A stretch of DNA of 64,000 nucleotides from assembly GCA_021927905.1 (NCBI GenBank), contig BLLK01000075.1:620001-684000 (forward strand), written 5' to 3'. The stretch comes from Chaetoceros tenuissimus (lineage: Eukaryota > Bacillariophyta > Thalassiosirophyceae > Chaetocerotales > Chaetocerotaceae). The notes beneath the pieces are model-generated. The model was not told the DNA's origin and did no database searches. It saw only the letters and a list, made by a program, of their open reading frames with translations. This document shows, one piece after another, positions 10,607-21,107 of the stretch. How positions within the stretch are numbered: position 1 is the stretch's first letter; each line of letters opens with the position of its first letter. The translations under genes and the position numbers were made by a program.

Positions 10607-11037
10607 TTTTTGTAAAGACTAGACTAATCACTGTTGCTCTTCATTTTTTGACTGCCTCTCTTTTTATATAGGCTTAGTTGCTCAAAAGCAACTATATTTT
10701 CAATTCAGCAGTAAACAGACGTCCTAAAATAAGGTACGGTATGGATAGAGTGTGTTCTGGTGCGTTTATTCAGACAACTTCAAACTACAATGACGTCACA
10801 AGCTACCGTATCCCATGTCATGTTGGTAAACCCTCGACGTATCTTTTTCATATATTCCGTACGTAGACAGCATACTACTGGAAATGAGGTCAAGATTGCT
10901 AATTGACTCTTATTGTCGTTTCAATTTTGTGTCTTTTCGGAACCCTCAAAAGAGCAAAACATCAAACAAGCACACAGTAATAAACTTATCAATGTAATCA
11001 TTACCAGAAAACATATCTTTTACCATCTCAACGGAAT
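10607..11037. promoter_or_regulatory. Divergent promoter region with a perfect TGACGTCA site
   Basis: This 431-bp spacer separates the minus-strand LRR gene from the plus-strand RING/AP2/MYND gene. A palindromic CRE-type site TGACGTCA lies at 10791-10798. TGACGT-type elements are known to be bound by bZIP factors in diatom promoters; use here is inference. Confidence 0.45.
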
Positions 11038-13929
11038 ATGAAGTCGAAATACATCTCTGTCCCAAAGGAAGAGTACGAAGTACTCCAGTCTCAGCTCAAG
11101 GAAAAAGAAAGGCTCCTATCGCAGCTCAAAGCCATCTTGAAAGAAGTAGTCACCGACAACGATGTTCTCTGTACCATCTGTTTAGAAAAACTACAGAACC
11201 CGTGTATCTTGCCGGACTGCCTTCATAGATTCTGTAAAGAGTGCCTTCATGATAGTATTCTCTTGTGTAGCACCAAGTGTCCAGCTTGTAGAAAAAGAAT
11301 TTCAAATCGGAGAGAAGGATTGCATGAAGACAAACCTTTTCAACGGGTGGTATGTAAATAGATACGTTTGGAAAACTAGATCAATATTTTCAGTCATCTA
11401 ACTTACATTTCTGCTTTATAGCTGCAGAAGTTATATATGATGAATGAAATCATTGATCCCGATCAAGAAAAGAGTGGCGGTGAAAAAGATGAAAAAGATT
11501 CTAATAAGAAAATCAAGATAGAGGAGGTGCAATCAGATCCAAAGATAAAGGCGAAGGTGAAGAAAGAAAAGAACATAATGAAAAAACAAGCCAAGGCTGA
11601 AAAGACAATTGGAAAATATGAATCACCTGCAAGAAATTACATTGGGGTGGCAAGAAGTAGAGACAAGTACAAAGCTACAATTACTTACTCTGGCAAAACT
11701 TTTATTATTGGAAACAAATACGAATTGGCTTCGGATGCAGCTGAAATCTTTGATCGAGCTGTCAAAATCCTCAAGATGGATCATAAAACCAATTTCTACA
11801 ATACTTTACATTGGAAGAAGGCGCGAGAAGAAGAACTTATCGACAATCTCAAAGAGGAAGTTGGGGAAGATAATCTTGTTGGAATTGATTTGTCACAAAT
11901 ATCAAAGTCTGTTGATCCAAATTTTCCTACTGACGATGAATTGAGAGTCAAATTTGGTTTGATAAATGAAAAGTCTAGCCTTTATAAAAGGTATGTTCAT
12001 CAAAAGAAGAGAGCAGAGAAAGCTATTGATCAAAAGATGAGAGCAGTGACATTGACCAAGAAACTTAGAATGAAGAATCAATCTCTTCCCGAGAAGAGAA
12101 AAAGTGATGGACTAAAGAAAGAAGTGGTAGTGAAGGTAGAAATGAGCTCGGATGCAACTACATCTTATCATTCAAAAGCCAAAAGTGGTTTCATAGGAGT
12201 CTATCAGAACTGTGGCTATCAGAAATATTTTAGTCAGATCAGCCACAACGGGAAACATCATCACTTGGGATCGTTTATTCTGGCAACTGATGCTGCACTT
12301 GTATTCGATAGAGCCAGAGTAGTCATTTCAGATGCAAAGGAAGGAAGAAACTCACTTCGTTTAAACTTCCAAACCCACGAAGAATATAAAGAAGCTAGAC
12401 AGAGTGAGCTCAGAGGCAAGAGTGTTCATCACGAGCAGAATCTTCCATCCAATGAAGATTTGAAAGTGATACTAGGAATTCATATCCCCAGCTCCATCAT
12501 AGTTGGTACAAAAGTATTGAAAGATTTTGGAGAACATGGGGTTTTTGAAGGAAGTGTGACATCTCTTCCTGACTCCAGGTCGAGATATTATCATGTCGCA
12601 TATACTGACGGTGATGGTGAGGATTTATTTTTATCGCAAATAGAGCCTTTGGTTACAGCGTATGAAGCGAAGGATATGGATAGAAGTATGCAAGAAACTT
12701 CTGTATTGCAATCTGATTTGAGATCCGATTTAAATGAGGTTTCCAACAGCAACCAAACGTCTAGTGGTTCTATCTCTGGAAGATCAAAACGTAGTAGTGC
12801 CAGTGGTATTGATGAAATTTCAACACCAACTTGTACAAATTCTGAGGAGGACATCACATTACCAGATTTGGTTGCTCCTTCTAGTGAAGATATGATGGTT
12901 TTTAACAAAGCTGTGGGTAGAACAAGTCTTAAATTGAGTGCAGATACGGGTGGGGTCGCTAATAACAGCGAATCGTCAAGGGATTCTGAGTCGGAGTGCA
13001 GTAGTGATAGTGATATGGATAGTGAAAGTTCAAGTGATAGTGGTAGTGAAAGTTCCAGTGATAACAATGATGCTATTGATGATTGTCCAGTAACGCCTGT
13101 GAAAGAGATAATACCAATTCCAGCATTGGTTACTCCTTCACGAGAAGAAATAGCTGTTTATAATGAGAAATGTAGCGACGCTGATATAAATTTCCCAGCA
13201 CCAGAGACCACTAAAATTGAAAAGGGTTCGGTCATCATGACATCTAGTGTAGAGGAAGCTGTTGACAATATGAGAAGTGAATTTGAAAGAGATCACGTAT
13301 CCAAATTAGATGAATGGGATATCAATATGCACATAACGAAAAGAGTTCCTGGTGATGATTTACCTTTGTACAAAGATATTTTCAGATCACTGAAATATAG
13401 AAAGCCCGAAAGATACATTAAGTTGAAGAGGAAGCTTTCAGTCAGCAACGATATAGATCGATGCACCAAGTCTTTGAAATCGGAACATTTATCTGAGATT
13501 TGCTTATATACAAGACCACAGAGCATTAAAAATGAGGAGAATGTAGATTTGCCAAAAATGGAAGACGTGAAAGATCCAATTGTAAAGACTCATCATGTTC
13601 GAGGTAGCCAAAAGGTTAAGGAAATCAATACATTGCCAACTCCAAACCTCATGAAACGAAATGAATGCTTCGCAGAAGGTTGCAACGTAATTACCCACTT
13701 AAGACCATGTACTGGATGCAACATTGCGAAATATTGTTCCGAGAGGTGTCAAGAGAAAGATTGGTACAGACACAAGGAGTGCTGTAGAAAGATTGGAAAT
13801 ACTTTGGAACCCACGAGTCAACCAGAAGATGTAAAAAGGCATTCTTGCTCTGAAGATAAAAAACTGAAACTGCAACAAACTAGACTCTTATATAAGTTCT
13901 TGGCATTTACAGCCTCTTTCCGAAAGTAG
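11038..13929 (+). CDS. RING - AP2 - AP2 - Tudor-like - MYND multidomain protein
   Basis: Two exons (11038-11349, 11422-13929) are joined by a 72-nt GT-AG intron in phase 0, giving about 939 residues. In order: a short coiled coil (10-40); a C3HC4 RING at about 45-86 (CTICLEKL...CLHRFCKECL...CPACRKRI), typical of ubiquitin E3 ligases; a lysine-rich linker; an AP2-like DNA-binding fold at about 176-226 (YIGVARSRDKYKA, then AAEIFDRA); a second AP2 at about 359-405 (FIGVYQNCGYQKYF, LGSF, AALVFDRA); a Tudor-like segment at about 465-515 (VGTKVLKDFGEHGVFEG, YHVAYTDGDGEDL); a serine/acidic stretch; and a C-terminal MYND zinc finger at about 853-893 (CFAEGC...CTGC...YCSERCQEKDWYRHK). A nuclear DNA- or chromatin-associated regulator with E3 capacity is inferred. 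The fusion of these domains is unusual. Confidence 0.85.
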
Positions 13930-14668
13930 TGCAATTAATAATTTAAATATACTTTAATACCTAGTTTTACTCAGACTCTGAACTTTTTTAGCTGCCATTG
14001 AAAACCCATTTCCTCCAGCTGTTTTATCTTTGCCTCTGTGAGACTGTTCCGTGGCTTCTTGTCAAGCTGTATTTGCTTATAGGCTTGTCTCATGTATGCA
14101 ACCCAGTTCCCAAGAGAAGGATCATCTTCATACCTACGGGGAACATTACAATGACCTTGCTTCTCCTTAAACTGCTGGAGTTTTGTCATTTGCACTTCAA
14201 ACGACAGATTTTTACTAAGCTGCCATTGAAAACCTATTTCCTCCAACTTGTCTATCCTTGCTTGGGTGAGATTATATCGTGGCGTCTTACCAAGACGTAT
14301 TTGCTTGTAGGAATATCTCATGTCTGAAACCCAGTTCCCAAGAGAAGGATCATCTTCATACTTCCATGGAACATTACAATGACCATGCTTCTCTTTAAAC
14401 TGCTGCAATTTTGTAATTCGTAGATCAAACGGCAGAAATTTACTACACTCCCATTGAAACCCCATTTTCTCCAACTTGTCTATCTTTGCTTGTGTGAGAT
14501 TATGTCGTGGGTTCTTCCCCAGCTGTATTTGCTTGTAGGCTTGTCTCACTTCTGAAACCCAGCTCCCAAGAGAAGGATCGTCTTTACACTTCGTTGGAAC
14601 ATTACAATGACCATGCTTCTCTTTAAATTGTTGCAATTTTGTGATTTGCAGATCGAACGACAGAATTT

Positions 14669-15288
14669 GGATATGCTTTAGTTAAGGGGGCCCAATTTTT
14701 CATACCAAAAATAAGTACGTGTTCATGGTACACTATGTATATACGCTGTGACTCATACTGGAAAAGTACGCATTCTACAGTGGGCCCCCTCAACTAAACT
14801 TCTCGTCATTTATTACTATATATATAGCGAAAAAAGTGGGCCCCCTCAACTAAACTTCTGACAATATAATTACTATATATATGGCGAAAAAAGTGGGCCC
14901 CCTCAACTAAACTTCTGGCAATATATGACACTATATATATAATTAGATCAATATACGAATCCCTTCCTTTCCCTAACCATGTTACTAGACATGATGTTTG
15001 TTTCGCCGAAATCAGGCCTTACCCTTTTAAGCGGAAATGGCCCCGGCGGTGGTTGTGCCTGCGGCGCACATGCTCGGCTTCGCCTGCGCGGTGACTCCGC
15101 TTCGCGTCGTCACCTAGGAAAGAAGAACAACGAGAATACATATCAAATCGATTGAATCGAATCGAATGAATCTAAAGTTTGAAAGTTACTAAGTACGTGC
15201 TTTGAAATAGTTGTGTAAGTATGTTTTGTGAATTTGTTGTGAATTTGTGAAATGGCGTAGACTGGGCCCCCTCAACTAAACCATAACC
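14669..15288. mobile_element. 620-bp non-autonomous DNA transposon with 25-bp terminal inverted repeats and 8-bp target duplication
   Basis: The element is flanked by the 8-bp direct repeat CAGAATTT (14661-14668 and 15289-15296). Its termini are inverted repeats of 25 bp: read inward, the left end starts GGATATGCTTTAG and the right end GGTTATGGTTTAG. They share 21 of 25 positions and both end GGGGGCCC. There is no open frame of transposase size, so it is MITE-like and depends on an enzyme in trans. An 8-bp duplication fits hAT and some other superfamilies, but the ends are not the usual hAT CAG/TAG. It interrupts an HA-repeat coding region cleanly, which dates the insertion after that gene formed. 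Confidence 0.88.
14780..14947. repeat. Three 56-57-bp tandem subterminal repeats inside the transposon
   Basis: Copies start at 14780, 14836 and 14893, each with GTGGGCCCCCTCAACTAAAC followed by TTCT and a TA-rich stretch. The core GGGCCCCCTCAACTAAAC is the same sequence found at the right terminus near 15264-15281, so the element carries internal copies of its own end. Such repeats may be transposase-binding sites; that is inference from other DNA transposons. Confidence 0.88.
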
Positions 15289-15716
15289 CAGAATTTTTCT
15301 AAGCTGCCATTGAAAACCCATTTTCTCCAACTTTTTTATGTTTATTTTGGTTAGACCTTGTCGCGGCTTCTTACCAAGCTGTATTTGCTTATAGGCACGT
15401 CTTATGTGCCCAACCCACTCCCCAAGCGAAGGATCGAAAATCGGTGGCAGCACTCTGGAATGATATAGGGGTCAGATAAGACTTCTAAGCAGATTGTACA
15501 TTCATAGTCTTGAAAGAAAGTTGGATCTTCTAGTTGTTGCTGTACTAGTTGTTGTACTTCAACAGTGTCTTCATTCCCCTCTGACACCTCACTTGAAGTG
15601 ATAGCTCCCCTCGATCTTCTCGTTGATCGGCGGAGTGTTCTCTCTTGATTCCCATGATGGTTCATGTTAGAGTATAAATATTTAATGGTAATGAAGTGGA
15701 ATAATGGAGCAGTCAA

Positions 15717-16075
15717 TAGTCCTCGTAGAAGAGTACGATTATGAATGTTTAGAATTTTGAACTATGACTAGGGAAAAGATTTTGTTCATCTGACGTCACA
15801 GTCTATGCCAGTATGTACTTCTATCGTATATGACGTCAAAAAGATGTTGTCAGTAGCTGTCAAATAGGCTATTTCAATCCTTTGGCCACTTTCGTACTGA
15901 CCTTAAGTACACGATGCACCATATGAGATTGTGTATTGTGTATCTAATCATCATCAAATCCCTCATCTTCATAATCATCACATATCATATCTATCTCTGT
16001 ACATTAGCATTGATCCGTTCAGCCAGGAAAGCGAGTTTCACTTAGGATTAGGGTGTCCAAGCTTGAGAATCAATC
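15717..16075. promoter_or_regulatory. Duplicated divergent promoter with two TGACGTCA sites
   Basis: This lies between the RING/HA pseudogene and the DoxX pseudogene. TGACGTCA occurs at 15791-15798 and 15831-15838. The stretch AAATAGGCTATT followed by CCTTTTGGCCACTTTCG-like sequence at about 15863-15895 recurs at 21395-21425 upstream of the intact DoxX gene, and the leader AAGCGAGTTTCACTTAGG is shared too. So the promoter was duplicated with the gene pair. Confidence 0.6.
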
Positions 16076-16378
16076 ATGAGATGTATCTGGACCCTCATTC
16101 TTCTTCTTACAGTTGAAGCTGCAGCGTTCACGTCACCCTTGTCACTAAGAACAACTTCTATCCATACATCAACTCAAAATATTGGAATGAAATCAAGAAA
16201 GAAGATATGGTCAGCTATCATGTTTCCAAAATCAAAGCCATTTGAAGAAACGACAAGATGGCATGCCTTTCAAAAGTGTCTGTACTAGATTACATGATCA
16301 ATCATCGCTATTCTTTGGAATCTACACACTCCTTTCCATATCTACAGTACAATCAATCAAAGTCATAGACTCGATCTC
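16076..16378 (+). pseudogene. 5' fragment of the DoxX-like gene, decayed copy
   Basis: It starts MRCIWTLILLLTVEAAAFTSPL, nearly identical to the start of the intact gene at 21660, and the DNA stays alignable to about 16378 (the ...ATAGACTC region). Relative to that gene there are small insertions and deletions, and the frame closes after about 70 residues. Beyond 16378 the sequence is unrelated, so the membrane core is missing. Confidence 0.85.
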
Positions 16379-16928
16379 CTTCCTTTTATTAGCTCCACGT
16401 TGTCTATTGAAGGAATTGAAAAAGAAAGCGGAGCACAAAGTATAAACATAGCACCATCCCCAGATACTGGGCCATGTTCGATAGGTGCAAATGAAGCAGA
16501 GAGTGAAGTACCTTCTAATGTACTGTTTACCATCGTCAAGTGTAGCACATTCTATAAATACAGAACCATCATCAGCACCTCCTTCTTCATTACTATCATC
16601 ATCTCCATCTGCATGAAATAGTGTTGCTACAAAGAATAGTTAATGGACGACAAACAAAGTATTGATATCTTTTGGGGGTTAAATGGTTTCTTGTCTAGGC
16701 AAGATGATCGAGGCAAGGTGCAAAAGATATCATAAAGGGGAAAGCATATGAACGTTGTAAATAAGCTAGCCGAATCATAAAGTTTATTTTTTCAAGTTTA
16801 CGTTACGTCAGTATATACCAAAGAACTTAGTTGCTGTCGTAGTCCGAATCGTATTCATTTGAATAAACATGAATTTATATTTTATCATAAATGTATATAT
16901 ATATATATATATAATCATGTATGTAGAA
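16379..16928. other. Non-coding spacer with TA microsatellite
   Basis: No gene is supported. A run of about eleven TA units lies at about 16891-16912, just downstream of the coiled-coil frame's stop codon. Confidence 0.5.
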
Positions 16929-18512
16929 TCATCGATGATGCGCATATGCTTCTATCATATGTTCAAGGCGTGCCAACGTTTTCGCATGGCTTTTCTTCTC
17001 TTTCTTGAGGTCTTTGATGAGTGTCTTATTCACGGTTTCGAAAAATGATGCTTGAGATGCATATTTGCTGCTTGCTACCGAATCGTTTGTTTTACTCCGT
17101 TTGCTTGGAATGATGGAGTTTGTATCATTATCACCTGAATCTTTGTCGACCCTTGATCTTTTGTGAGATGAGTATATTTGTCCCTTCAAACTTTCGTTCT
17201 CTTGCTTCAAACTTTGATTCTCGCTTTCCTTTGAAATAATTACTTCTTGTAGACTTAGGTTCATGTCCTCCTTCTCCTTGATCGTTTCATTCTGACTAAG
17301 GATTTCTTCTTGAAGCTTCTCATTTCGTTTCTCACTTGTTTGCAGTCTATCATGATGTGCAGATTCTATCTTTTCAATTTCTACACATTGCTCCTGTTTC
17401 TCACATCGGAGCCTCTTTATGATTTCGTTCTGATTTTCTATTTCATTCTTCAATGATTCTTTTGACTTCTTTATAATTTGGTTCAGATTTTCTATATCAT
17501 TCTTCAATGATTCTTCTGCTTGCATGATCTCTGCATTCCTTTTGTTCATTGCTTCTTTCACATCCTGCAAAATATCAAGTTTACTTTTCTTTTGATGTTT
17601 GATTAATTCCTGAAGTTGTTCATTTTCATCTTTTGCTTTCTGTAATGAAGATTTAAGCTCATTTACTTGACTGTTTTTTACTTTCTCTGCTTCTTCTAAC
17701 TTCTCAATCATTTGCTTCTGCTCATTTAGATGATTCTTTTGGGATACGCTTGTTTCTTTCAGAAGGTCAATATCGTCCTTACTGAGATCGCAATTTTGTT
17801 TCATTATCTCTACTTGTAGCTGTGAACATTTCTTTTCACCTTCTACGGATATTTGTTTGGTCCTGGTCTCTTTGTCCTCATAGACGACTTTCATTATGCT
17901 CCTCTCGCTTGCTAGTTATTCTCTTCCTACACATTGGACACTCCTTTCCACTTTTCTTGATAGAATCTTCAATACATTTCAAACAAAATCTGTGACAGCA
18001 CTCGGGCACTATATGTGGGTCTTTGAATGGATCGAGGCAGACTGAACACTCGAAATCCTTTTCTAACTTTTCCCTTTGTACTTCTCGCTGTGCCTCCTTT
18101 TTTCGAATATTTTCTTCATCTGTTTTTTGCCTCGACTCAAGATGTTGGATTCAATCATTCTTTTCCTGAAGCTTTGATTGTAAATCCTTGCCTGCAGCCA
18201 CCATACTTTCTATTTTGTTTTTGTCAGAAAGAGTACGAGCTAATTTTTCAAGGTTGTTACTTTTGGATTTTTCTTCCTCTAGCTGAGTCTCTAGATGCTT
18301 ACTTGCTTCAATCAAACATTCAAGATGTTCGATTGTATTATTCTTTTCCTCTAGCTGTTTCTTTAAATGCTCATTTGCCTTCGAAACATCTTCAAGCCTT
18401 TCTCCGTCTACTTTTTGCCTCGACTCAAAATGCTGGGTTGTACTATTCTTTTCCTCTAGCTGTTTCTTTAAATGCTCATTTGCCTTCGAAACATCTTCAA
18501 GCCTTTCTCCGT
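16929..18512 (-). pseudogene. Second RING / coiled-coil module, broken continuation of the upstream gene
   Basis: After the stop of the SANT/HSF/MYND gene at 18513 the coding resumes in the next frame with tandem coiled-coil units (ERLEDVSKANEHLKKQLEEK, twice). It meets a TGA at 18151-18153, then continues through ESRQKTDEEN to a complete RING at about 17918-18048 (CSVCLDPFKDP...CCHRFCLKC...CPMCRKRI). One more frame change near 17895 leads into a 321-residue coiled coil from ATG 17894 to 16929, rich in E/K/Q/N heptads with a basic patch (SHKRSRVDKD). The module repeats the RING-plus-coiled-coil order of the preceding gene, so it is either the tail of one very long protein or a duplicated neighbour. 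The 17894 frame could still be translated alone. Confidence 0.6.
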
Positions 18513-21107
18513 CTATTTTTGCCTCGACTCAAAATGCTGGATTGTACTATTCTTTTCTTCTAGCTGTGCTGAAGCAGCCATACTTTTACTCTTGTGTTCA
18601 TCAGAAAGAGTGCGAACCATAATTTCCAATGTGTTAATTCTAGTTTCCTTTTTCTGAAGCTGTGCCTCTAGAAACTTGATTCCCTTACCATCTTTAGCTT
18701 TCTCAATGTCAAATAAACACAAAAGTTCCCCAAATACTTCATCTCTTCTCAATGCTCGACGCGATGTTACCCGACATCTACACTTTGGGCATTCGTTTCG
18801 ATGCTTCAAAGCTCTCTCGATGCAACCTTTACAGAATCTATGACAACATTCTGGGACTATATGTGGATCATTGAGCTTCTCTAAGCAAATCGGGCAAGAA
18901 ATTTCATGTTGTACATCTGTGGTGATTGGATCTGTCCTTGGCATTTTGGCTTTGTGACCAACAGGGTGAAGGACATTGTTCTCCTTCGCTGGACAAGAAG
19001 GCGAACGCATTTCATTTTCATGATTATAGTCATCACAAGTAGGTTCATATCCATTTTGAGGGCCAGTTGTCTTTTGACGTGACGACTCCAGACTGTTGGT
19101 ATTGACGATCACATTCTCCGTATTTCTCCTTGTATCCTTTTCTTGGTTGATAATATTTGACTCATCATTCTTTTGTCTGCTTGGTTCATTTGTCTTTATC
19201 TTCTTAGAACCCTCACTTAGAGTAATTTCTTCATCTCTGCTTCTCTTTGTATCTGGTCTGTTTACAATCTCCCTAACAGGTAGAGAACTTCCTTCAATAC
19301 AATTCGTCGTGGTATTTCTGTCATGAGTATTATTTGATGCGTTCGTTCCCGTGTCTGTGCTAAGTGGCTTATCATTACAAGTCCCTTTCTTGCCACACGC
19401 TAACTTATGACAAACCCAATCAGATTGCTGACATGCTAAAGAACAGTAGTATGCATTATGACAGCCAGTACACTGCCTTAGATTGTCAGTCTCCTTGCAA
19501 AGTGAATTATTACAAACTCTCGACTGCAAAGCTTGTCCCCTCAATTCTTCTTCACTTAAAGATTTTCCCTTATTTGTATTGGTATCTCCTTTCAATGGCT
19601 TTGCGGTCTTCGTAGCAGCCCTAGTCTTCATTTTACTTTGGCTTGATTTGTCAGGAATTTCGTCCGTCGATACTCCCATACTTTTTGATGTATGTCCATT
19701 TTGAGGACCAGTTGTCTTTTGACGTGACAACTCCAGACTGCTGTTAATCACATTCGCCGTATTTCTCCTTGTATCCTTGTCTGGGGTGACAATATTTTGC
19801 TCATCGTTTGTCTTTATCTTCTTAGAACTCTCACTTGGAGTAATTTCTTCATCTCTGCTTCTCTTTGTATCTGGTCTGTTTACAAACTTCCTAGCCGCTA
19901 GAGAATCTCCCTCCCTACTATCCCTTTCTTGTGATTCTTTGTTCATTTCTTTGAAATATTCCTTAGCGTGAAAAGACGCTTGATTCTGGTTTTTCGTTCC
20001 TACATGGGAAGCTATCTCTACCCAACGTCCTCTATCATATTTTTCCAGACCTTCTAGAAAGAGTTGATGTTCTTTGGTAGTCCAATAGCAATCGACCCTC
20101 TTCAAATATTTTTGGCTATGACCATCAACTTGCCTTGCAGTCCTTGTTTTCACGTGATATGCGATATCTTGCCTTGATCTGCCATATTTTTCCAGAGCTT
20201 CTAAAAAGAGACGGTGTTCTATTGTTGTCCATGCTCCAGTATTCATAATCTTATCTCCTTTCAATGGTTTTTGGGTCTCTGAGGTTGCGCTAGCCTTCAC
20301 TTCACTAATGACTTTGGTATTTCTGTCATGAGTATTATTTGATGCGTTCGTGCCCGTGTCTGTGCTAAGTGACTTATCATTACAAGTCTCTTTCTTGCCA
20401 CACGCCCACTGATGAAAATGCCAATCAGATTGTTGACATGCTAAAGAACAATAGCATACATTATAACATCCAGAGCATTTCATTAAATTCGAAGTCTTCT
20501 TGCAAAGCTTTCTATTGCAAACGTTTTGTTTCAAATCTTGTCGCTTCAATTCCAATGTAGAACCCCTCCAAAAGTCCGAATGAAACCAAGCACCATTGCC
20601 TGGTATTTGATTGAATCCATATGAATAGAGCTCTGTTTCAAAATGACCAAAGCCATGAAAGGATCCACCGAAGTAAAGAAGTAACGCAACTCTCACAAAT
20701 TTCAATGTATCGTAAATGCAAAATGTTTGACCATCAGTCTGCCATCCTATGACATAGCCTAGAGACTTGTCTTCAAGCATTCTCCTTAGAGTAAATATAA
20801 ATGGTTCTTGTTTCTGAAATGAATCAAAATGACACCAAACCTCTTCAGCATTTCGCGACTTGACAAGAGCTGCGATCTTTTCCCAATCTTTTCCATATGC
20901 ATAGAGACCATCTAGAAAAGTACAGTGCTCACTGTAAGACCACTGCCCTTTACTTTCAGTTATATTAACAAGAGCTGATGCTCCCCTGATATTATTAGCA
21001 ATGTTCTCTGCACTTTGTTTCTTTTCTTTCGACCAAGATTTGTCAAAAGAAGTTGCACATCCGCTTCCAGACGTGCACGTCTCACTCTTCCGATCTGAAG
21101 CGTTCAT
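18513..21107 (-). CDS. SANT - HSF - MYND - Myb - Myb - MYND - RING - coiled-coil protein
   Basis: This is an uninterrupted frame of 864 residues. Visible in order: a SANT/Myb-like domain at 56-98 (WSYSEHCTFLDGLYAYGKDW); a complete but divergent HSF DNA-binding domain at 101-182 (FIFTLRRMLED, IGWQTDGQTFCIYD, FETELYSYGF, FHSDFWRG); MYND 1 at 197-236; a SHAQKYF-like Myb at 292-338 (WTTIEHRLFLEALEKYG...GHSQKYLKR) and a second at 340-388; a lysine/arginine linker; MYND 2 at 532-571; RING at 738-777 (CPICLEKLNDP...CCHRFCKGC...CPKCRCRV); and a coiled coil. MYND 2 and the linker at about 530-690 duplicate 197-480 internally (VNRPDTKRSRDEEIT occurs twice). The stop TAG at 18513 appears to come from one lost base compared with the next repeat copy. 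A nuclear regulator combining DNA binding and ubiquitin ligation is inferred. Confidence 0.85.
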   Translation of the reverse strand: MNASDRKSETCTSGSGCATSFDKSWSKEKKQSAENIANNIRGASALVNITESKGQWSYSEHCTFLDGLYAYGKDWEKIAALVKSRNAEEVWCHFDSFQKQEPFIFTLRRMLEDKSLGYVIGWQTDGQTFCIYDTLKFVRVALLLYFGGSFHGFGHFETELYSYGFNQIPGNGAWFHSDFWRGSTLELKRQDLKQNVCNRKLCKKTSNLMKCSGCYNVCYCSLACQQSDWHFHQWACGKKETCNDKSLSTDTGTNASNNTHDRNTKVISEVKASATSETQKPLKGDKIMNTGAWTTIEHRLFLEALEKYGRSRQDIAYHVKTRTARQVDGHSQKYLKRVDCYWTTKEHQLFLEGLEKYDRGRWVEIASHVGTKNQNQASFHAKEYFKEMNKESQERDSREGDSLAARKFVNRPDTKRSRDEEITPSESSKKIKTNDEQNIVTPDKDTRRNTANVINSSLELSRQKTTGPQNGHTSKSMGVSTDEIPDKSSQSKMKTRAATKTAKPLKGDTNTNKGKSLSEEELRGQALQSRVCNNSLCKETDNLRQCTGCHNAYYCSLACQQSDWVCHKLACGKKGTCNDKPLSTDTGTNASNNTHDRNTTTNCIEGSSLPVREIVNRPDTKRSRDEEITLSEGSKKIKTNEPSRQKNDESNIINQEKDTRRNTENVIVNTNSLESSRQKTTGPQNGYEPTCDDYNHENEMRSPSCPAKENNVLHPVGHKAKMPRTDPITTDVQHEISCPICLEKLNDPHIVPECCHRFCKGCIERALKHRNECPKCRCRVTSRRALRRDEVFGELLCLFDIEKAKDGKGIKFLEAQLQKKETRINTLEIMVRTLSDEHKSKSMAASAQLEEKNSTIQHFESRQK

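Larger units (their letters stand above)
13971..15716 (-). pseudogene. RING / helicase-associated (HA) repeat gene, rearranged and split by a transposon
   Basis: The minus-strand start at 15716 leads, after a disordered head, to a RING beginning ECTICLEVLSDPYIIPECC. The RING stops at CHRF, where the sequence joins out of frame to the middle of an HA repeat (DPSLGEWVGHIRRAYKQIQ). After the inserted element at 14669-15288 the coding resumes with three full HA repeats of about 67 residues, each with QQFKEKHGHCNVP, DPSLG.WV, YKQI and MGFQW, ending at 13971. The HA domain was named from bacterial-type helicases and is common in diatoms as stand-alone repeats, presumably binding nucleic acid. The internal deletion removed the second half of the RING and the front of the first HA repeat. 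The downstream part, 13971-14660, is still open. Confidence 0.8.

Noticed and set aside
12591-13067. 158-codon minus-strand frame rich in L and S
   Set aside because: It is antisense to the acidic serine stretch of the RING/AP2/MYND gene.
15050-15115. GC-rich stretch in the transposon considered as a captured gene or tRNA
   Set aside because: It shows only short hairpins (GGTGAC/GTCACC) and no cloverleaf or coding frame.
16400-16621. 73-codon plus-strand frame after the DoxX 5' fragment
   Set aside because: It lies in sequence unrelated to DoxX, with no domain and low-complexity ends.
18027-18563. 178-codon plus-strand frame
   Set aside because: It is antisense to the tandem coiled-coil repeat. 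Its repeated FPLAVSLNAHLPSK is the mirror of the heptad units.
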